Counted from the first letter of the stretch, positions 35,580 through 48,213 are shown. The stretch is 64,000 bases of DNA from Eonycteris spelaea (GCA_003508835.1 PUFA01000284.1:1320501-1384500); one strand, 5' to 3'. A program made the numbers and translations. The notes: a model not told the origin generated them from the sequence alone.

Positions 35580-36780
35580 TTTAACTCATATGCCCTTCCG
35601 TCTCCTTAACTCATTGTGTCCTCTCCTTGAAATTTATCACTACGTTTTAAGAATTAAAGAGAAAGAATTTGGTGATTGGCCAATCTGGTGTTGATATCTG
35701 ATTGTTAAAAGATAACTATGAATTGTCAAGAGTCTTTCCATCAAAGAATTTTAACTTCCTCAATAGCGTTATTTTTTTTAAACATTAGCTGATTGCCCAT
35801 CGTTCTGAAATGTTTACCTTGCATAATGGCAGAATAACTCATTTTAATGCTTCCCAAGAAAACTAAGGCTAATTGGAGCAATATCTTTGTGCTAAAGGCT
35901 AAAGAAAATATTTTTTTTGGTCACCAGATTTGCTCTTCCATTTGCATCAATCATCATCCTACTTATTTTTCTGCCTCCCAAAGATATTAGAACCATGAGC
36001 ACAGTTCCCTAAATCTATCCCTTTTTATGCCTTCTGCCTTTCTCCATGTAACCAGCATTAATTATGGGTAGATTTCACAAGATATTTTCCAAACAGCTTG
36101 GCGAGTTGGGCACTCTGGGCTTTTCCTCACTCAACCCAGCTCCTCCCCTCCTTCACTGCCTGCTTCCCTCATGATGGAACACACCACACCCCTCATCTTT
36201 TTGATTGCTTGTGCTTTTCCCTTTCATTACTGCTAGACTCTGAATGGGCCTCTTGTGTGAAAGGAAAGACAATGATCTTCATTTGATGGGATTATTTACA
36301 ATAGGAAAAACAGCTTTAAAAAGAGAAAGCAAGAGAGACAGTTATAGCAAGAGGCCCGTCTGTGAAGCCATTCTTTCATTAGGAGTCTGGCACCCTCCGT
36401 ACCTTTTCCTGGCCACCTGCCAACCTCTCCTCCACTTGAGAGTGGCCCTTGAGTTTTGTTACAGTTTCTGTCTGAAGCCGTAGCAGCCCGGCTCTGTGGT
36501 GTGACTCATTTCCGCAATGAGAATGCTCCGGTGCATTAACAGCTCTGTCTTCTTTGATCAAGTGACACCAGGGCATCCGTTCCCATGGTCAACATTTTCA
36601 GATGATTTGTCTTTTCCTGGCCACACCCTCCTAGAGAACAGAACACTAGATGTAGAAGAGGCAGCTGAGCTTGGTATTGTAGGCAGAATGTGTGCTAGAC
36701 ATGGAGGAAAAGGGTAAGTTAAGCCCAGAGCCTACCCTTGCCCAGGCAGGGCTCTTATGAGAATCTGAAAACCCTGGGCC
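35580..36780. other. Unassigned non-coding sequence
   Basis: Possible short L2 trace at 35985-36070. Frames of 62-79 codons at 36098-36717 are unsupported. Nothing else is recognised. Confidence 0.4.
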
Positions 36781-36788
36781 AGTGGACT

Positions 36789-36809
36789 AAAAAAAAAAAA
36801 AAAAAAAAA
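36789..36809 (+). repeat. Poly(A) run
   Basis: Twenty-one consecutive A; no retroposed source was recognised just upstream. Confidence 0.95.
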
Positions 36810-36959
36810 CCTCCTCTCACTGGATATAGTACTCCAGCTCCACATTAGGGTCCACACACTACACGAATGCAGGACTATATGGTTCAGCTTGAGTAGGCCA
36901 CGACACTTCTATCAGCAATTTGAACTCAGCCACAATATGGTGGACTGGCAGGGGACAAG

Positions 36960-37203
36960 GTATCCACAGCCAGACTGCATTGAGAGTTTGAGTCTTGGAT
37001 TTCCTTTGCTGTGCAAGTCTGTTATCGTGGGCAAGGTATTTAAATACTCCATGTCTTGGTTTCCTCATCTGCGAAATGGTTATGCAACAATAGCATCTAA
37101 TCAGAGGTCACTTGAAGGATTAAGTGAGAAAATTCATAGGAAACATGTAAAACAGTGCCCAGCACAAAGAAAGCTTTCACTAGATGTTGGCTATTACTAT
37201 TAA
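36960..37203 (+). mobile_element. MIR SINE
   Basis: GTTATCGTGGGCAAGGTATT, GTCTTGGTTTCCTCATCTGC, GAAATGGTTATGCAACAATAG, AAACAGTGCCCAGCACAAAG and AGATGTTGGCTATTACTATTA follow MIR through its 3' end. Confidence 0.8.
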
Positions 37204-37339
37204 TGTATAGCAGAGTACTAAGTTAACTTAGATCTTAGCAAAATGAAAAGTAGTTAATGTGGCCTCTAGATTAGCTAGACTCATCCTGCTGTATATTTTA
37301 ATCCCAAGAATTCTCCCCATTGTTGAGTAAAAAACTATA

Positions 37340-37545
37340 ATGATAATAACGACTGACTTTTATTGTGCATTTATTGTACTTCAGCCCTTGTGTTAAGTTC
37401 TTTGCATATATATGATTAAATCACCCCACGGTCTCTCAAAAAAAGATTCTTCTTTTAACCTCAGTTTTCAGATGAAGAGCCCAGTGCTCACAGAAGCTAA
37501 GCAAGTTGTCTAAGGTCTAAAAGTAAACAAATAAATCAGGCGGCA
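37340..37545 (-). mobile_element. MIR SINE
   Basis: TTATTGTGCATTTATTGTAC, TGTGTTAAGTTCTTTGCAT, CCTCAGTTTTCAGATGAAGAG and TAAGCAAGTTGTCTAAGG follow antisense MIR. Confidence 0.65.
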
Positions 37546-37549
37546 TTTA

Positions 37550-38014
37550 GAGAAACTCTTTATCCCAGGACCCCACTATCCTCTCTATTTCTGAAATCTG
37601 CTTAAATTTGCATATATTCATTGCCTTGATCTTTTTTTCTTCTTTTCACGTCTTAAAAATATCTTTCATGTCCTTGCTGACTCCTTTCTAGAAGCAGAGA
37701 CCATGACATGGGCACTTGAGAGACTGTACAAATAGGTTAATACAATTGCCTTACTTACAAGTGAGATGGAAGTGGTAAACTTATAAATAAAAATATTCTG
37801 TTCACAGTATATAAGTTAAAAATAAAGCATAATGTATTGTCCTTCCCAAGGGGCAAGTTAGTGGAGGACAAAGGACTCAGTCTCATCCTCTCAAATGCCA
37901 TTGAAACATGTAAAGATGGGATGGCTCTGGTGGTCCTTCTGGTGTCCTCAATATCAAAGCATTATCAGTCACAGCCAGTTTTGTCCTATGTACTGGCTTT
38001 TGCTTCAAGTAATA

Positions 38015-38052
<38 letters not shown>

Positions 38053-38815
38053 TTTTAATGTAGATTTAATGTAGATGGCTTTGCTAATTGAATAATTTTT
38101 TTTCTTATTCTTCTGAACTATTGTTTCATTTGTCTCCTCCTTATTTTATTTATCTAATTTCTTTAAATTACACTGTTTGTTACTTGGCCTCAGGGAGCAC
38201 TGGCTATTAAAACTACACTAATAATTTTAATTTACTTAAAATGATGTAAGAACAACACAGCTGCTAAGAAATTCAGGCCACCAAATTGGCTCTAGAGCAA
38301 GAGACATTCAACAAAGCAAGGCGACTAAAGCTGTAAACCCTCAAATTCAGAAGGATTTACTGAGGAAAGGATATTCTCATGAGGAAGCCCACGTGGACCC
38401 CATTAGAATGCAGCTATGCTTCTACTTCAGCACATATTATAGCAGAAAATTTAGGTTTCCAGAAGAAATTTTGGGGGTGGTGGGTGCCACGAGGTGTAAT
38501 TACTCATTTTGTAGAAGCTTTTGCTATTGAAGAGGCTTCAGCATATTGAAAATTTGATTCAAGAACTATTCGTATGCAATTATTCAAGCATGTATTTTTG
38601 GCATAGCATGAGATGCATCTCTACTTATTCATATCACTGACCAACCCTATTGTAACATCGGATCTAACGTTCAAAAGAAAAAGAGAAGAAAGCAAACACG
38701 GTTGGATGGCATTTATTTTAGAAAAGTAGGTTATATATAGGCCCTTGAGAAGCAGTGGAAAAGACAATTGACTTGCAAATGATATTAGGTGTTGTCATAG
38801 CCTCAGTATTCTCGT
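37550..38815. other. Unassigned sequence with an ATT microsatellite
   Basis: Apart from the ATT tract at 38015-38050, nothing is recognised. Confidence 0.45.
38015..38050 (+). repeat. (ATT)n microsatellite
   Basis: Uninterrupted TTA/ATT units; encodes polyleucine in one chance frame. Confidence 0.96.
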
Positions 38816-38818
38816 CTA

Positions 38819-38833
38819 AAAACATGAGAACAC
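38819..38833 (+). repeat. Left target-site duplication of the RPS8 retrocopy
   Basis: AAAACATGAGAACAC, identical to 39546-39560; marks the L1-mediated insertion point. Confidence 0.95.
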
Positions 38834-39545
38834 CTCTTTTCAGCCGGCACCGAGCCATGGGCATTTCTCGCGACAACCACAAATGCTGTGAGACCAGGTC
38901 AAGAGAAAGCCCTACCACAAGAAACAAAAATATGAGCTGGGACGCCCTGTTGTCAACACTAAGTTTGGCCCCCATTACATACAGACAGTCCGGGTCTGGG
39001 GAGGCAACAAGAAGTATCGTGCCTTGAAGCTGGATGTGGGGAACTTCTCCTGGGGCTCCAAGTGTTGTACGTGCAAAACAAGGATTATCGATGTTGTCTA
39101 CGGTGCATCCAACAATGAACTGGTCTGCACCAAGACCATAGTAAAGAACTGCATCGTGCTCATTGACAGCACACCGTACCGACAGTGGTACGAATCCCAC
39201 TATGCACTGCCCCTGGGCCACAAGAAGGGGGCCAAACCGACTCTTGAAGAGGAAGAGATTTTAAACAAAAAACGATCAAAGAAAATTTATAAGAAATATG
39301 ATGAAAGGAAAAAGAATGCCCAAATCGGCAGTCTTCTAGAGGAGCAGTTCCAACAGGGCAAGTTTCTTGCATGCGTCGCTTCAAGACCAAGCCAGTGTGG
39401 CAGAGCAGGTGGCTATGTGCTAGCGGACAAGGAGCTAGAGTTCTTTCCGAGGAAAATCAAGGCCAGGAAAGGCAAATAAATCCTCCTCTTGTCTTAGCTC
39501 CTGTAATAAAGGTGTTTAGTGTGTCCTGGAAAAACAAAACAATAC
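38834..39545 (+). pseudogene. RPS8P: RPS8 processed pseudogene (retrocopy)
   Basis: This is an intronless copy of the mRNA for small-subunit ribosomal protein eS8 (RPS8). It starts in the 5' UTR (CTTTTCAGCCGGCACCGAGCC), has the ATG at 38857 (MGISRDN), and reaches the natural stop TAA at 39477-39479 after the C-terminal KIKARKGK. A short 3' UTR with AATAAA and a decayed A-tail follow. Near codon 7 the Trp codon is lost, and a further single-base deletion by about codon 17 shifts the frame: the ATG frame then runs into unrelated residues. The original frame (after a TGA near 38890) stays open to the natural stop; its last 151 codons include SSNNELV-like and [14 protein letters not shown] segments. 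Substitutions such as Arg to Cys and Arg to His hit conserved positions. A perfect 15-bp target-site duplication flanks the insertion. No promoter is seen. It is not a functional ribosomal protein gene. Confidence 0.97.
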
Positions 39546-39560
39546 AAAACATGAGAACAC
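39546..39560 (+). repeat. Right target-site duplication of the RPS8 retrocopy
   Basis: AAAACATGAGAACAC directly follows the interrupted A-tail; identical to the left copy. Confidence 0.95.
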
Positions 39561-39799
39561 TAATACCTGCTTACTCTAGCTGTGTAAATGGAGAGAGATG
39601 ATGCATGAGAGAGCATTTGGAGACATATGCATGATGTAGTAATGAGGAATTACAAGACAATGCTTCAGGGAAAGCCCTATAATGTGTTTTTGTGTCAGCT
39701 TCCAGAAAGTGAAGTCCAGTAAGTGATCACAATACACAAGTAATCCTAACCATGAGGCGATGGCAGCTGTTTACTTATTTAAATTAGGCCAGAGAAAAG

Positions 39800-39940
39800 T
39801 ATAGCCATACAATGTATTGGAAATCTTAGAGTCCAACTATTTTACAGTAGAAAAACCTGAAATCCAGAGAAAAGTAGTTACTTGCCAAAGGTCACTAATT
39901 ATAGGCAGAGACAATACTAGAACTTCTGTCTTTCAATGAT
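39800..39940 (-). mobile_element. MIR SINE, diverged
   Basis: ACTATTTTACAGTAGAAAAACC, GAAATCCAGAGAAAAGTAG and TTACTTGCCAAAGGTCAC follow the antisense MIR core. Confidence 0.55.
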
Positions 39941-40299
39941 TCATCATGTGGTTTCCTCCTGCATGTTACTGTTTAGTAGTGTGAAGATCACACTCCCCAG
40001 AACTTCCTTCTGATTTCATTTTAGACGGGACTTATCTGACCTCCTTTAGAGGGAGTTGTATATTCATGTGCAGTGCCACTTGAATAGAGTAGCAATTATT
40101 TTATTCAAAATAATGACTCCACTGCATGTTAGGCTAGTAAATAACAGGTAACTAATCAAAAGTAACCATGTGCTTCGCAGAAGATAACCAATATCATAGA
40201 AATGATATTTTAAGATTTAGATTTTAGTCCTGAATTTGCTAATAGTTTTTAGTCTCAGCCATGGTGGAAAAGACCCACATTCTCCTTTCTAATACCCTG

Positions 40300-40430
40300 T
40301 AGTTCTTAGAGGACCTCTATTGGATCATACATTATCTCCATGAGGGAAGCAACTGAGAGTTATCAATTATTATATCTAGTAATCAACACAGTGCCTGAGT
40401 ACCTAATAGGTGCTAAATAAAAGTCTGAGG
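40300..40430 (+). mobile_element. L2 3' end fragment
   Basis: CTCCATGAGGGAAGCAACTG, then AACACAGTGCCTGAGTACC and AATAGGTGCTAAATAAA, follow the L2 3' terminus. Confidence 0.5.
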
Positions 40431-40639
40431 GGAAAAAAAAGAAAAATGAATGAACAGACTTAGGAGCTATGGTCTTTTGGTTCGGAATTGAAATGGGTAT
40501 AAGACTTGGAAAGGTCATGGTGAATCCGACAGAGGTCTGGATTAGATTAAATTATGGGCTAAACTGGACTGAGGCTGGGGGATTGATCATACTTGAAAAC
40601 AATGGAAAGATGGAATAGGGAAGCACAATCAGGCATGAT

Positions 40640-40757
40640 CAAGTACAGACACTGAGAAATGTTATTTATTGGAGGATGAGTACAAGAGGTTTCATCAACT
40701 CTTCTCCCAACTTTTAATTTGTGTGAAAATTTCCATAATAAAACATTATAAAAAGAG
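40640..40757 (+). mobile_element. Possible old L1 3' end
   Basis: GTGTGAAAATTTCCATAATAAAA is the usual extreme 3' end of several old L1M subfamilies. The upstream part is too diverged to place. Confidence 0.4.
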
Positions 40758-40759
40758 AG

Positions 40760-43305
40760 TTGTTTTGTTTTGTTTTTGAGCAATTAGGTTTATGAAAAGG
40801 CATTAGAACTAGATGACAAAATATGCTAAATTTGGGGATTGGGTTTATGCTATGGCAGCACGAGAGAGCTCCTGACAGCTGTTGGTACTTCTTTAAAAGC
40901 TAGTCATGGAGACCTGTTGATGTTTAGAAGGTTAGCTGATGTCTCCTTCGCTGACTCATGCCAATGAGGTCTTCATTGGTTTTAGGGGCTCAAACTTGTT
41001 AGGGTCAGTTCTGTTCCACTCTGGTACTTTTGCCTCACCCTACATCCATACCATCAGGTGTGACAGCCATAACACCTGTGGGCAGGATGAGGCTCAAGGT
41101 TAGAAGTTTGGCTACTCCTGAGTTGAATGAGAAATTCTGCTTCTTCATACAAGATCTTCTTCAATAGATTCTTCCACACAAGTGTCCTTCTAGCATCTTG
41201 AGAACTGAGTTCTTACTTGTAGCCTTGATAACAAGTGGCTGCATCATTTAAGGAAGGGAACACTGCTCTGTAGTCTCCAACTCATCATTTCAAAAATAAG
41301 ATTATCCAAAAGTGATCTGAAATTCCAAAGACATGTCTCTGCAGAGCTAATCAATATTTTCAATATAACTTTAGTTCTGAATTGATTATAGCTTGGTTCC
41401 CTTTATCCAAGTTGAATCCACATTTTATTGTCTCTTAAAATTACCTGGCAATTAATATGTTAAATAAATGAGTATAGAATAACCCTACTACACATTGTAT
41501 CCTCCCATTTACTAGATACATAAAAAACCAAATTAGACAAACAGCTTACCCTTTGGGAACTTTCAGTCTAGTAAGAGAAATGAGAAAAAATCATATGAAT
41601 ATTTCAAATATGAGGCAGGATATGATACATGAAAAGAATGAGGCACAGATGAAATGTTTGGGGTTTAGAAAAAATAAAATATTTCTCTTAAGTGTCAAGT
41701 AAGAAAAAAAAATGGACATGAAATCTATTATAGCTCTTTTTGTCTGGCTCACCTAAGAACTGGCTTTCACAAATGACTATCAAGAGTCTATAATAAGTCA
41801 AGGAGAGTGATTTGACGGTCTATACCGAGCCTGAATATGTACTAATGACTTTCCTCCTGTTTCCCATAAACTCAAAGTGACAAAGTTGTGTGAATGACCT
41901 ATTGTGTAAGGTTACTTGCTACAGCTTGAATTTTATGGGACTTGGCATTAGATTACAGAGTAAGCCATACAGCAGAGAAGCAGTGAAATGTGGTACATTT
42001 GTCCTGGCCTCTAATAGACATGCACTGATGGAAGTTGTAGGCATTAAGAAGGAGAAGAGGGTATTTATGCTCTTTCTGAAGTGAAAGGATCAGTGCTAGA
42101 TTCAGTATGATACTTCTGTAATACACATTAAAACTTCGATGACTGTGGTATTTAAAAAACTTGATACTAGCCTCATCCTTTCAATGAAGATACATACATG
42201 TAGAAAAATAAGATGGATTTCTTAATCAACCACAGCCACTTCATAGGAAATCTTGGGCCAGAAATCACAATTCTTGATTTTTTCAAGCCACTACGAAGTC
42301 ACGATTTTTACTATTAATGAGTTTTGTCTTTCCGTTAACTTAATTCATTCATCATCCCCACCACCATCTGACCAAAATCTTTCAGACCTTGCAGAAAACC
42401 TTGTTCTACAATTATTGATCAATCCACATTGTAAAATGTCTGGTAATCCTTGCAAGCATTGTGCCAGGGCTAAATCTTATTTTCCTTTTTCCCATCTGAA
42501 AAGTTTTAGTTACAGGGGTGTTTCAAAGGGTTCCATAATAGGACTATAACAAGATGATGAATGGTTATGCTGAACTGAAGGTTCCTTAGGTGCAATTTCA
42601 AATTGCTTTCTGTATATAGTGAACAAAGTAAGACTAGCTTACTAGCAGACTACTTCTGTTTTCATCTTCTTTAAAATAGTGGGAAAATCCCATGTTATCA
42701 ATATTTTGAAAGCATTTTATATATACATTTAATTTCTCAAAACATAGCATCTGTCTGTTTTGTTTAAAATTAAAACATTTTTGCCCGTATCCAAGTTCCA
42801 TGCATTGGAGATGGATTTTATATCCAATATCTATATATTTATAAAAGAAAACCCCCAAAACACACCCAAATGATATTTCATAAATGTAGATGTATCCAAA
42901 TAAATATTAAAAAGAAGGATTTACAATTATCAAAATACATGGAAAGAAAGTCTTTTTGTCAAAGATAGAATTCTATAGAGTGTACCTGGTGCCTACTGTC
43001 TGTACCTGCATCCACAGACTGATCAAGAAAAATGTAAATGAACAAGAGGAGTAATGGGTGTGTCAGAAAAGGAGTATAAAAAATGTCTAATTTCATGCTT
43101 ATCCTCTAAATAACTCTAGTTTCAATTTCTTTTCTTAATGTACTAGACAATGATGGCATTTCTAGAAAAGTACATGTAATTGAGCCTGAACTAATAAAAT
43201 TAATGTGTGTAAAAGAAATAAGCCAGTGTATTTGTAAGCCTTTTGACATTATCTACCACTATCCCAATTCCTACTGTTTTTTTTCCTTTCATTTTGCTGT
43301 AATTT
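40760..43305. other. Largely unassigned non-coding sequence
   Basis: A weak antisense L2-like piece may lie at 41500-41680 (AACAGCTTACCCTTTGGGAAC). The rest has no recognised repeat or gene. The 98-codon frame at 42253-42549 has no domain. Confidence 0.4.
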
Positions 43306-43309
43306 CATT

Positions 43310-43760
43310 TTATCTAACTCTATAAGTACTTACTGAGTATGTACTATGTGTCAGGCACTGGATTTGGCAATAGGATTCTAGAAGTTAATAAGACAACACC
43401 CATGACATCAAAGAGAACTCATAGCTGTATGAGGTGATAGAACTGACCTCACTATACTGCAGTTAATAACACAAGACTTAATTCAGAAAGTGTTGGCAAA
43501 GGGGAACTGGGGCTGGTGGATAGAGTAAGTCTTTCCAAATGAGCAGATATATGAAATAAGTGTTCAGAGATGAAAGGTACTGAACTGGAGCAATAAAGGA
43601 GAAAACAGCATTCCAAAAAGGCATAACGTGGAGAGAGAATGTAGGTTTCTAAGGGGAGTATAAGTACTGCAGTGAGACTGTGATGTAGATTTTAAGGCAA
43701 CAGGCATCCAATGAAGAAGAGATTGGAATATGGGATCCAAAAATAAATAGAAAAAATGTT
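43310..43760 (-). mobile_element. L2 LINE fragment
   Basis: Antisense L2 order: TACTTACTGAGTATGTACTATG, GTGTCAGGCACTGG, GAAGTTAATAAGACAACACC, GATAGAACTGACC, then GGAGCAATAAAGG and GCATTCCAAAAAGGC. Confidence 0.7.
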
Positions 43761-44107
43761 TGTAAGGTAGTGAATGCTACTTTTCCTTCATCCTGTCTTC
43801 TCTCTTTAACCTCTCCAGCCTTAGTTTCCTTAAGACCATCTTGGACTGGACAAAAAGAAGAGCAGAAAAATATTTTATTTTGTATCCTTTTGTTTCAGGT
43901 AGCATAATAGAAACAGAAAGCTGCAGGCTACTAAGAGACCTCTGCCAAGTTGGCAACAATAGGAGTCTACATAACTGACAGATTAGAGTTGTGAAGGTAA
44001 GTTAGGGAACCTCATAGGTAAATTAAACATCGGGTTCATTTAATTTTGAAGGATATTTAGGTCATTTCTAATTATAGCCAATTGGAAAGAAAACAAGCAT
44101 GTTCGAC

Positions 44108-44690
44108 CTTCATTTATTCATTAAAAAAAATAGGCACTGAGTGTTGTTATGTACCAGACACTGTTCCAAGTTCTGGGGTATGGAAGTAAGCAATACAGAA
44201 AGGTAATCATTCCAGTGGGACTTATAGTTGTGGGCTCCAGAGACTGACACCTACAACTAAACAAATAGGTGGACAAGGTAGTTTCAGATATCAAGGACAC
44301 GATGGCGAATGAGAGTAGCATAATGGGTGATCAATTAAAGATGGTTGTCAAGCAGTGCCCTTTTTGAAGAGATGTTTGCATAGAAATTTTAATGAAGCGA
44401 CGGAATGAAGATCTGGAGCAGAGTTTCCAGGAATAGGTGGTAGAAATTGACAAGCCTGTAGTGTGGAAATGAGCTCAGATTGTTGGAAGAAAATCGAGAC
44501 AGTAAGCATGACTAGAACAAAGTGAGCAAGAGAAAGAGTGGTAGAAAATGAGGCCAGGGAAGCTGCAATGGAGCAAACCACATAAAGCTTTGCAGGCCAT
44601 GGTAAGAGATGTGGATTTTATTCTCAGTATAATAGAAGCATTGGTTGGTTTTAAGTGGAGGGACTACATGATTTCATTTGCATTTTCCCT
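44108..44690 (-). mobile_element. L2 LINE fragment, long
   Basis: One of the longest L2 copies here: TATGTACCAGACACTGTTCC, AAACAAATAGGTGGACAAGG, GGAAGCTGCAATGGAGC, CTTTGCAGGCCATGGTAAGAG, TGGATTTTATTCTCAGTATA and GGACTACATGATTTCATTTGC follow the antisense L2 3' kilobase. No coding frame survives. Confidence 0.82.
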
Positions 44691-44889
44691 TTGCCATCAA
44701 TATTTGTGGCCACATTCATGTGTATAAAATTTACAGCCATCATGAAGGATCTACAGACTGTACTTAGCATGTTCAAAACAGAAACAATACCTCTGTGGGA
44801 GTCTCCCAAGATGACTACTATCACTCCCATTCCTCTCTAAACACCCATGCTGCTGCACTGCAGGAGACAGAGCCCTATTTTCCCTTCCC

Positions 44890-45335
44890 TTGATTTTAGG
44901 CTAAATTTAGCAACTTGCTTGACCAATACGGTAAGGTAGAAGTGATTATCTGGGACTTCAAATGTCAGGTCATTATATTTCTTAGTTTTCATCTGGATAT
45001 TTTGGAATGTTTCTTTTTGGAATAGTCCCTCTAAAATCTCACCAAACAACATGAAAACTTAGCTATGTGGGGCTGTCATGTGTAGGGCACCTCAGTTGAC
45101 AGCTCCAGCTGAGTTCTCATCAGCCATGAGGGAGCAATCCTGGATGTCCAGTCAAGACTTGAGATGACTACAGTCCCAGCCAATATCCAACTACAATTTC
45201 ATGAGAATCCCCAAGCAAGAATCTCTCAGGTGAGTGCAGTCAATTTATAGAACTGTGGGTGATAACAAATTGTTGTTTCAGGCCACTAAGTTTTGGGTGG
45301 TTTAAAATGTAGCAGTAGTTGACCAGAACGGTCTC
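44890..45335 (+). mobile_element. MLT1-type LTR (ERVL-MaLR)
   Basis: AACTTGCTTGACCAATACGG near the start, GTCAAGACTTGAGATGACTAC, CCCAGCCAATATCCAACTAC, TTCATGAGAATCCCCAAGC and the end TGTTGTTTCAGGCCACTAAG with TAGCAGTAGTTGACCAG follow an MLT1 LTR. No internal region is attached. Confidence 0.7.
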
Positions 45336-45440
45336 TTTTGCCAAAAAGTTTACTATACATCTCAACCAATTTCCTGATGCCAAATTTGGTGCAGAGAATC
45401 ACTGGTCCCTCACTCCATGGCTTTTCCCTCCATTTCAGAG

Positions 45441-45542
45441 GTTTCTTCTTCCCTTCCTTACCTTTCCCTTCCTCTCACACCCTCCTTCTCTTCTCTCTCC
45501 TCCTTTCCCCTTCCTTCCACCTGCACTCAAAAAAAAAAAAAA

Positions 45543-45572
<30 letters not shown>
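45441..45572 (+). repeat. Pyrimidine tract followed by poly(A)-(GAA)n
   Basis: A CT-rich tract (45441-45520) is followed after CACCTGCACTC by an A-run (45529-45544) and perfect GAA units to 45572. Pyrimidine-rich and purine-rich blocks side by side on one strand can pair with each other. Lys/Glu/Arg-rich frames across the tract are artefacts. Confidence 0.93.
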
Positions 45573-45574
<2 letters not shown>

Positions 45575-48160
45575 GGTGCGGTTCTCTCATGTACACTTGG
45601 CTCAAATTCAAGAATCATCCAGCCATACAGTTCTGGATGTTCCAGAGCTGAGCTCAATGATCTCTCACAGGAGCTATGAAGAATGTTTGATCAAGCATTT
45701 TCTTCTACGACTCTCACTATCAACGTCTCCCCTCTCTTCTTTTTGCAGTTTCAGGCATCTTCATTTTAGCATTTTATTGTTATTGTTTATCGGCAGGCAG
45801 TTGATGACTGCTCTCTCAGTTCACCATGATTCTATAGATATGTATATTGCATCTGAGTTAGTTAGATATTCATCACTATAAAACATAGGCCTATTTATTA
45901 ATTGATCACCACAGAGGAAAGGTTCTTCCTCTTAGCATGTCAAGATGACCCAAGTCCGATTATCTCATTTGCTATGTACATATTAATTTTGGCAATAATA
46001 TATACTTAATATTGCTACATAACTTATTACTTAAGTATCTGGTAACAAAAACTGTGGTTCTTTAATCACATTCTGAATGAACATAAGTCAATGAATTTAT
46101 AGATAAGCAGGGCTATTAATGTAACTCTTTCCATGTCCATAATCATGGATGAAGACAGGATTATGTAGAACAGAACAAAAATAAAGGCAAAAATCCTGAT
46201 TTCATGTAACATTAATATCATTTTAGAGAAAGGAGAAAACAATAGAGCGGATATCCTGTGGAACCGTCATGCCCATCAATTCTGGGAGGTAAAAGGCTGA
46301 AGCCAGTCTTAAACTATGGAAAACATTTTGACTTGGAGTTGCAATGACTTAGTTTAAGTAAACAATTAGCGCCAGTAGTCTGTTGGCTCGGCAACCAATA
46401 TGGAAGTGAGTCCTAATAAATTATTTTCTATGATCTTTCAAATCTTATACAAAATAACTCTTCATTGTCTGAGTTCTTTTTTAAGTCTCTAAATAGCTAT
46501 CAATTAACTTTCTATTTCCTGTTATAAAATGTGAACATTATGAGTCTTGAGTCACCCGTGGACTTAAGGGGAAAATCACTTAGGTCATCTGACCTCCTTT
46601 ACATGGGGCATAAATGTAGCCTTTATATATTACTAATCTTAACCACAATGGCACTAATCATATTCTGATACCAAGTTAAATTGAAGAATTAGAAGAGTTC
46701 TTTTTATTTTAAGTCTTTGGAAATCTGGATACAACACAGAAATTACCCAGAGGAAGTCTTTCAAGGGTTGGGTTTTGGCAGAACCGAGTCTACAGAAGGG
46801 GCCTTCTGTGCTTGGTAGCATTCTGGTGTTGTTTCATATGCTGTTCTTGGAAAATATTGAAGTTTCTTTTGAATTATTCTTCCTAATGATGAAAAACAGC
46901 TGAGATTAATGAGTGTTGTAAATTTAAATATCATCACAGTATTAGTCATGAATATCTCAATAGTAAAGAAGCATATTACCATTAACATTTAAAATGATCA
47001 ACAAAGCTGCTCAAGCTATATTTTTTTTACTGGACAGATTTATCAATTTGAGGTTGGCTCCCATCATTGTGGCTTGTTGATCCATTTTATTTGGCTGCAA
47101 GATACACCAACATATTTTGTTTTGAATAACTGCTACTATTTACAAAGTGATCTATTTCAGAAGGAGGTGGCCAGAGGGAGAAGTGAGAAAATAGTTAACC
47201 TAATTATAATATAATGTTTTTTTTCTTTCTAGTAATTTATACAGGATGTCTTGAAATGTCTTTTTGTGAAGAAAATGAGGGTTTTTTCTTTATCAGGACA
47301 AAGTAAAAGAGAATGCCAATTGATTTCAAATGAAATTATTTGTATTAACTCTCATTTTTGATGTTTGAATGAATAATATTTCTATTCATACATAAATGGT
47401 GCAAGTCTGCTATCTGTTAAGACTATTTTGGTCAAACCATCTCAGTTTTATGGAGAAGGATGGGTGGTGGGAGCCCTCACAGGAAATGCAGGAACTGGTG
47501 TTTGCCTGAGGTACTGACTAATGTGAGTTGCTCTGTCGGCCATTTCCTAACCTTCTTTTTACACCTTAGGGAAGAACATCCCTACCTCTCTGTTAGCATC
47601 TTCTCAGAATACTACAGAACTTCTGCTGTGTGCTTTCCCTGATAGGTTGAGGTTTTCTACTATTGACCTCCCTGAGTCCCTGTGGCATAGCTCTAATGCT
47701 TTGGTCATCTGATATTATTTACACATCTTTCTCTAATGCCATACGTTGTCTCTGACCAAAAAGAAGACAATGACGATGATGACTATGGCTTCCCCAGTAT
47801 GGAGATTACATTTTAGTCTTCATTATAATCCATGGATTTAACACCTAGCACCGAAGCATGTAGACAACAATACTGGCTGGTGAAAAGCCAAAGGGCTGTT
47901 GCTAAATGTACACCATTTCATAAGAACTAGGGTTCTCCTTCAAACATTATGGCTACACTGGGTAAATATTAAAGTTTCTCTCCTTTCAAACCAATAATTG
48001 ACTTTCTTCTCTTATCTGTGGTGGTTAACTTGGTCCACAAGATTAAGAGTTTGGGTGCCCTATGAAGGCCTAAGAGTTTCCCAAAAGGATAAAAATCATT
48101 CCTCCCTAAAATTAGGGGAATAGAATAGTCCCAAACAGATAAATAATAATCATAGTTCTT
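45575..48160. other. Unassigned non-coding sequence
   Basis: No gene or named repeat is recognised. A 26-codon ATG frame at 47736-47816 with an Asp-rich run is probably chance. Confidence 0.4.
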
Positions 48161-48162
48161 TG

Positions 48163-48164
<2 letters not shown>

Positions 48165-48213
<49 letters not shown>

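Noticed and set aside
38400..38450. U6-like phrase (TGCTTCTACTTCAGCACATATTA is similar to the U6 start)
   Set aside because: Similarity stops after about 35 bases, and the U6 middle and 3' end are absent. Probably chance or too decayed to support.
45319..45679. Two overlapping frames with Lys/Glu/Arg tracts
   Set aside because: The charged tracts are the poly(A)-(GAA)n repeat, and the frames begin in an LTR end.
47736..47816. 26-codon ATG frame with an Asp-rich run and a TAG stop
   Set aside because: Short, with no promoter, homology or conservation evidence. The Asp run comes from a small GATGAC-type simple sequence.
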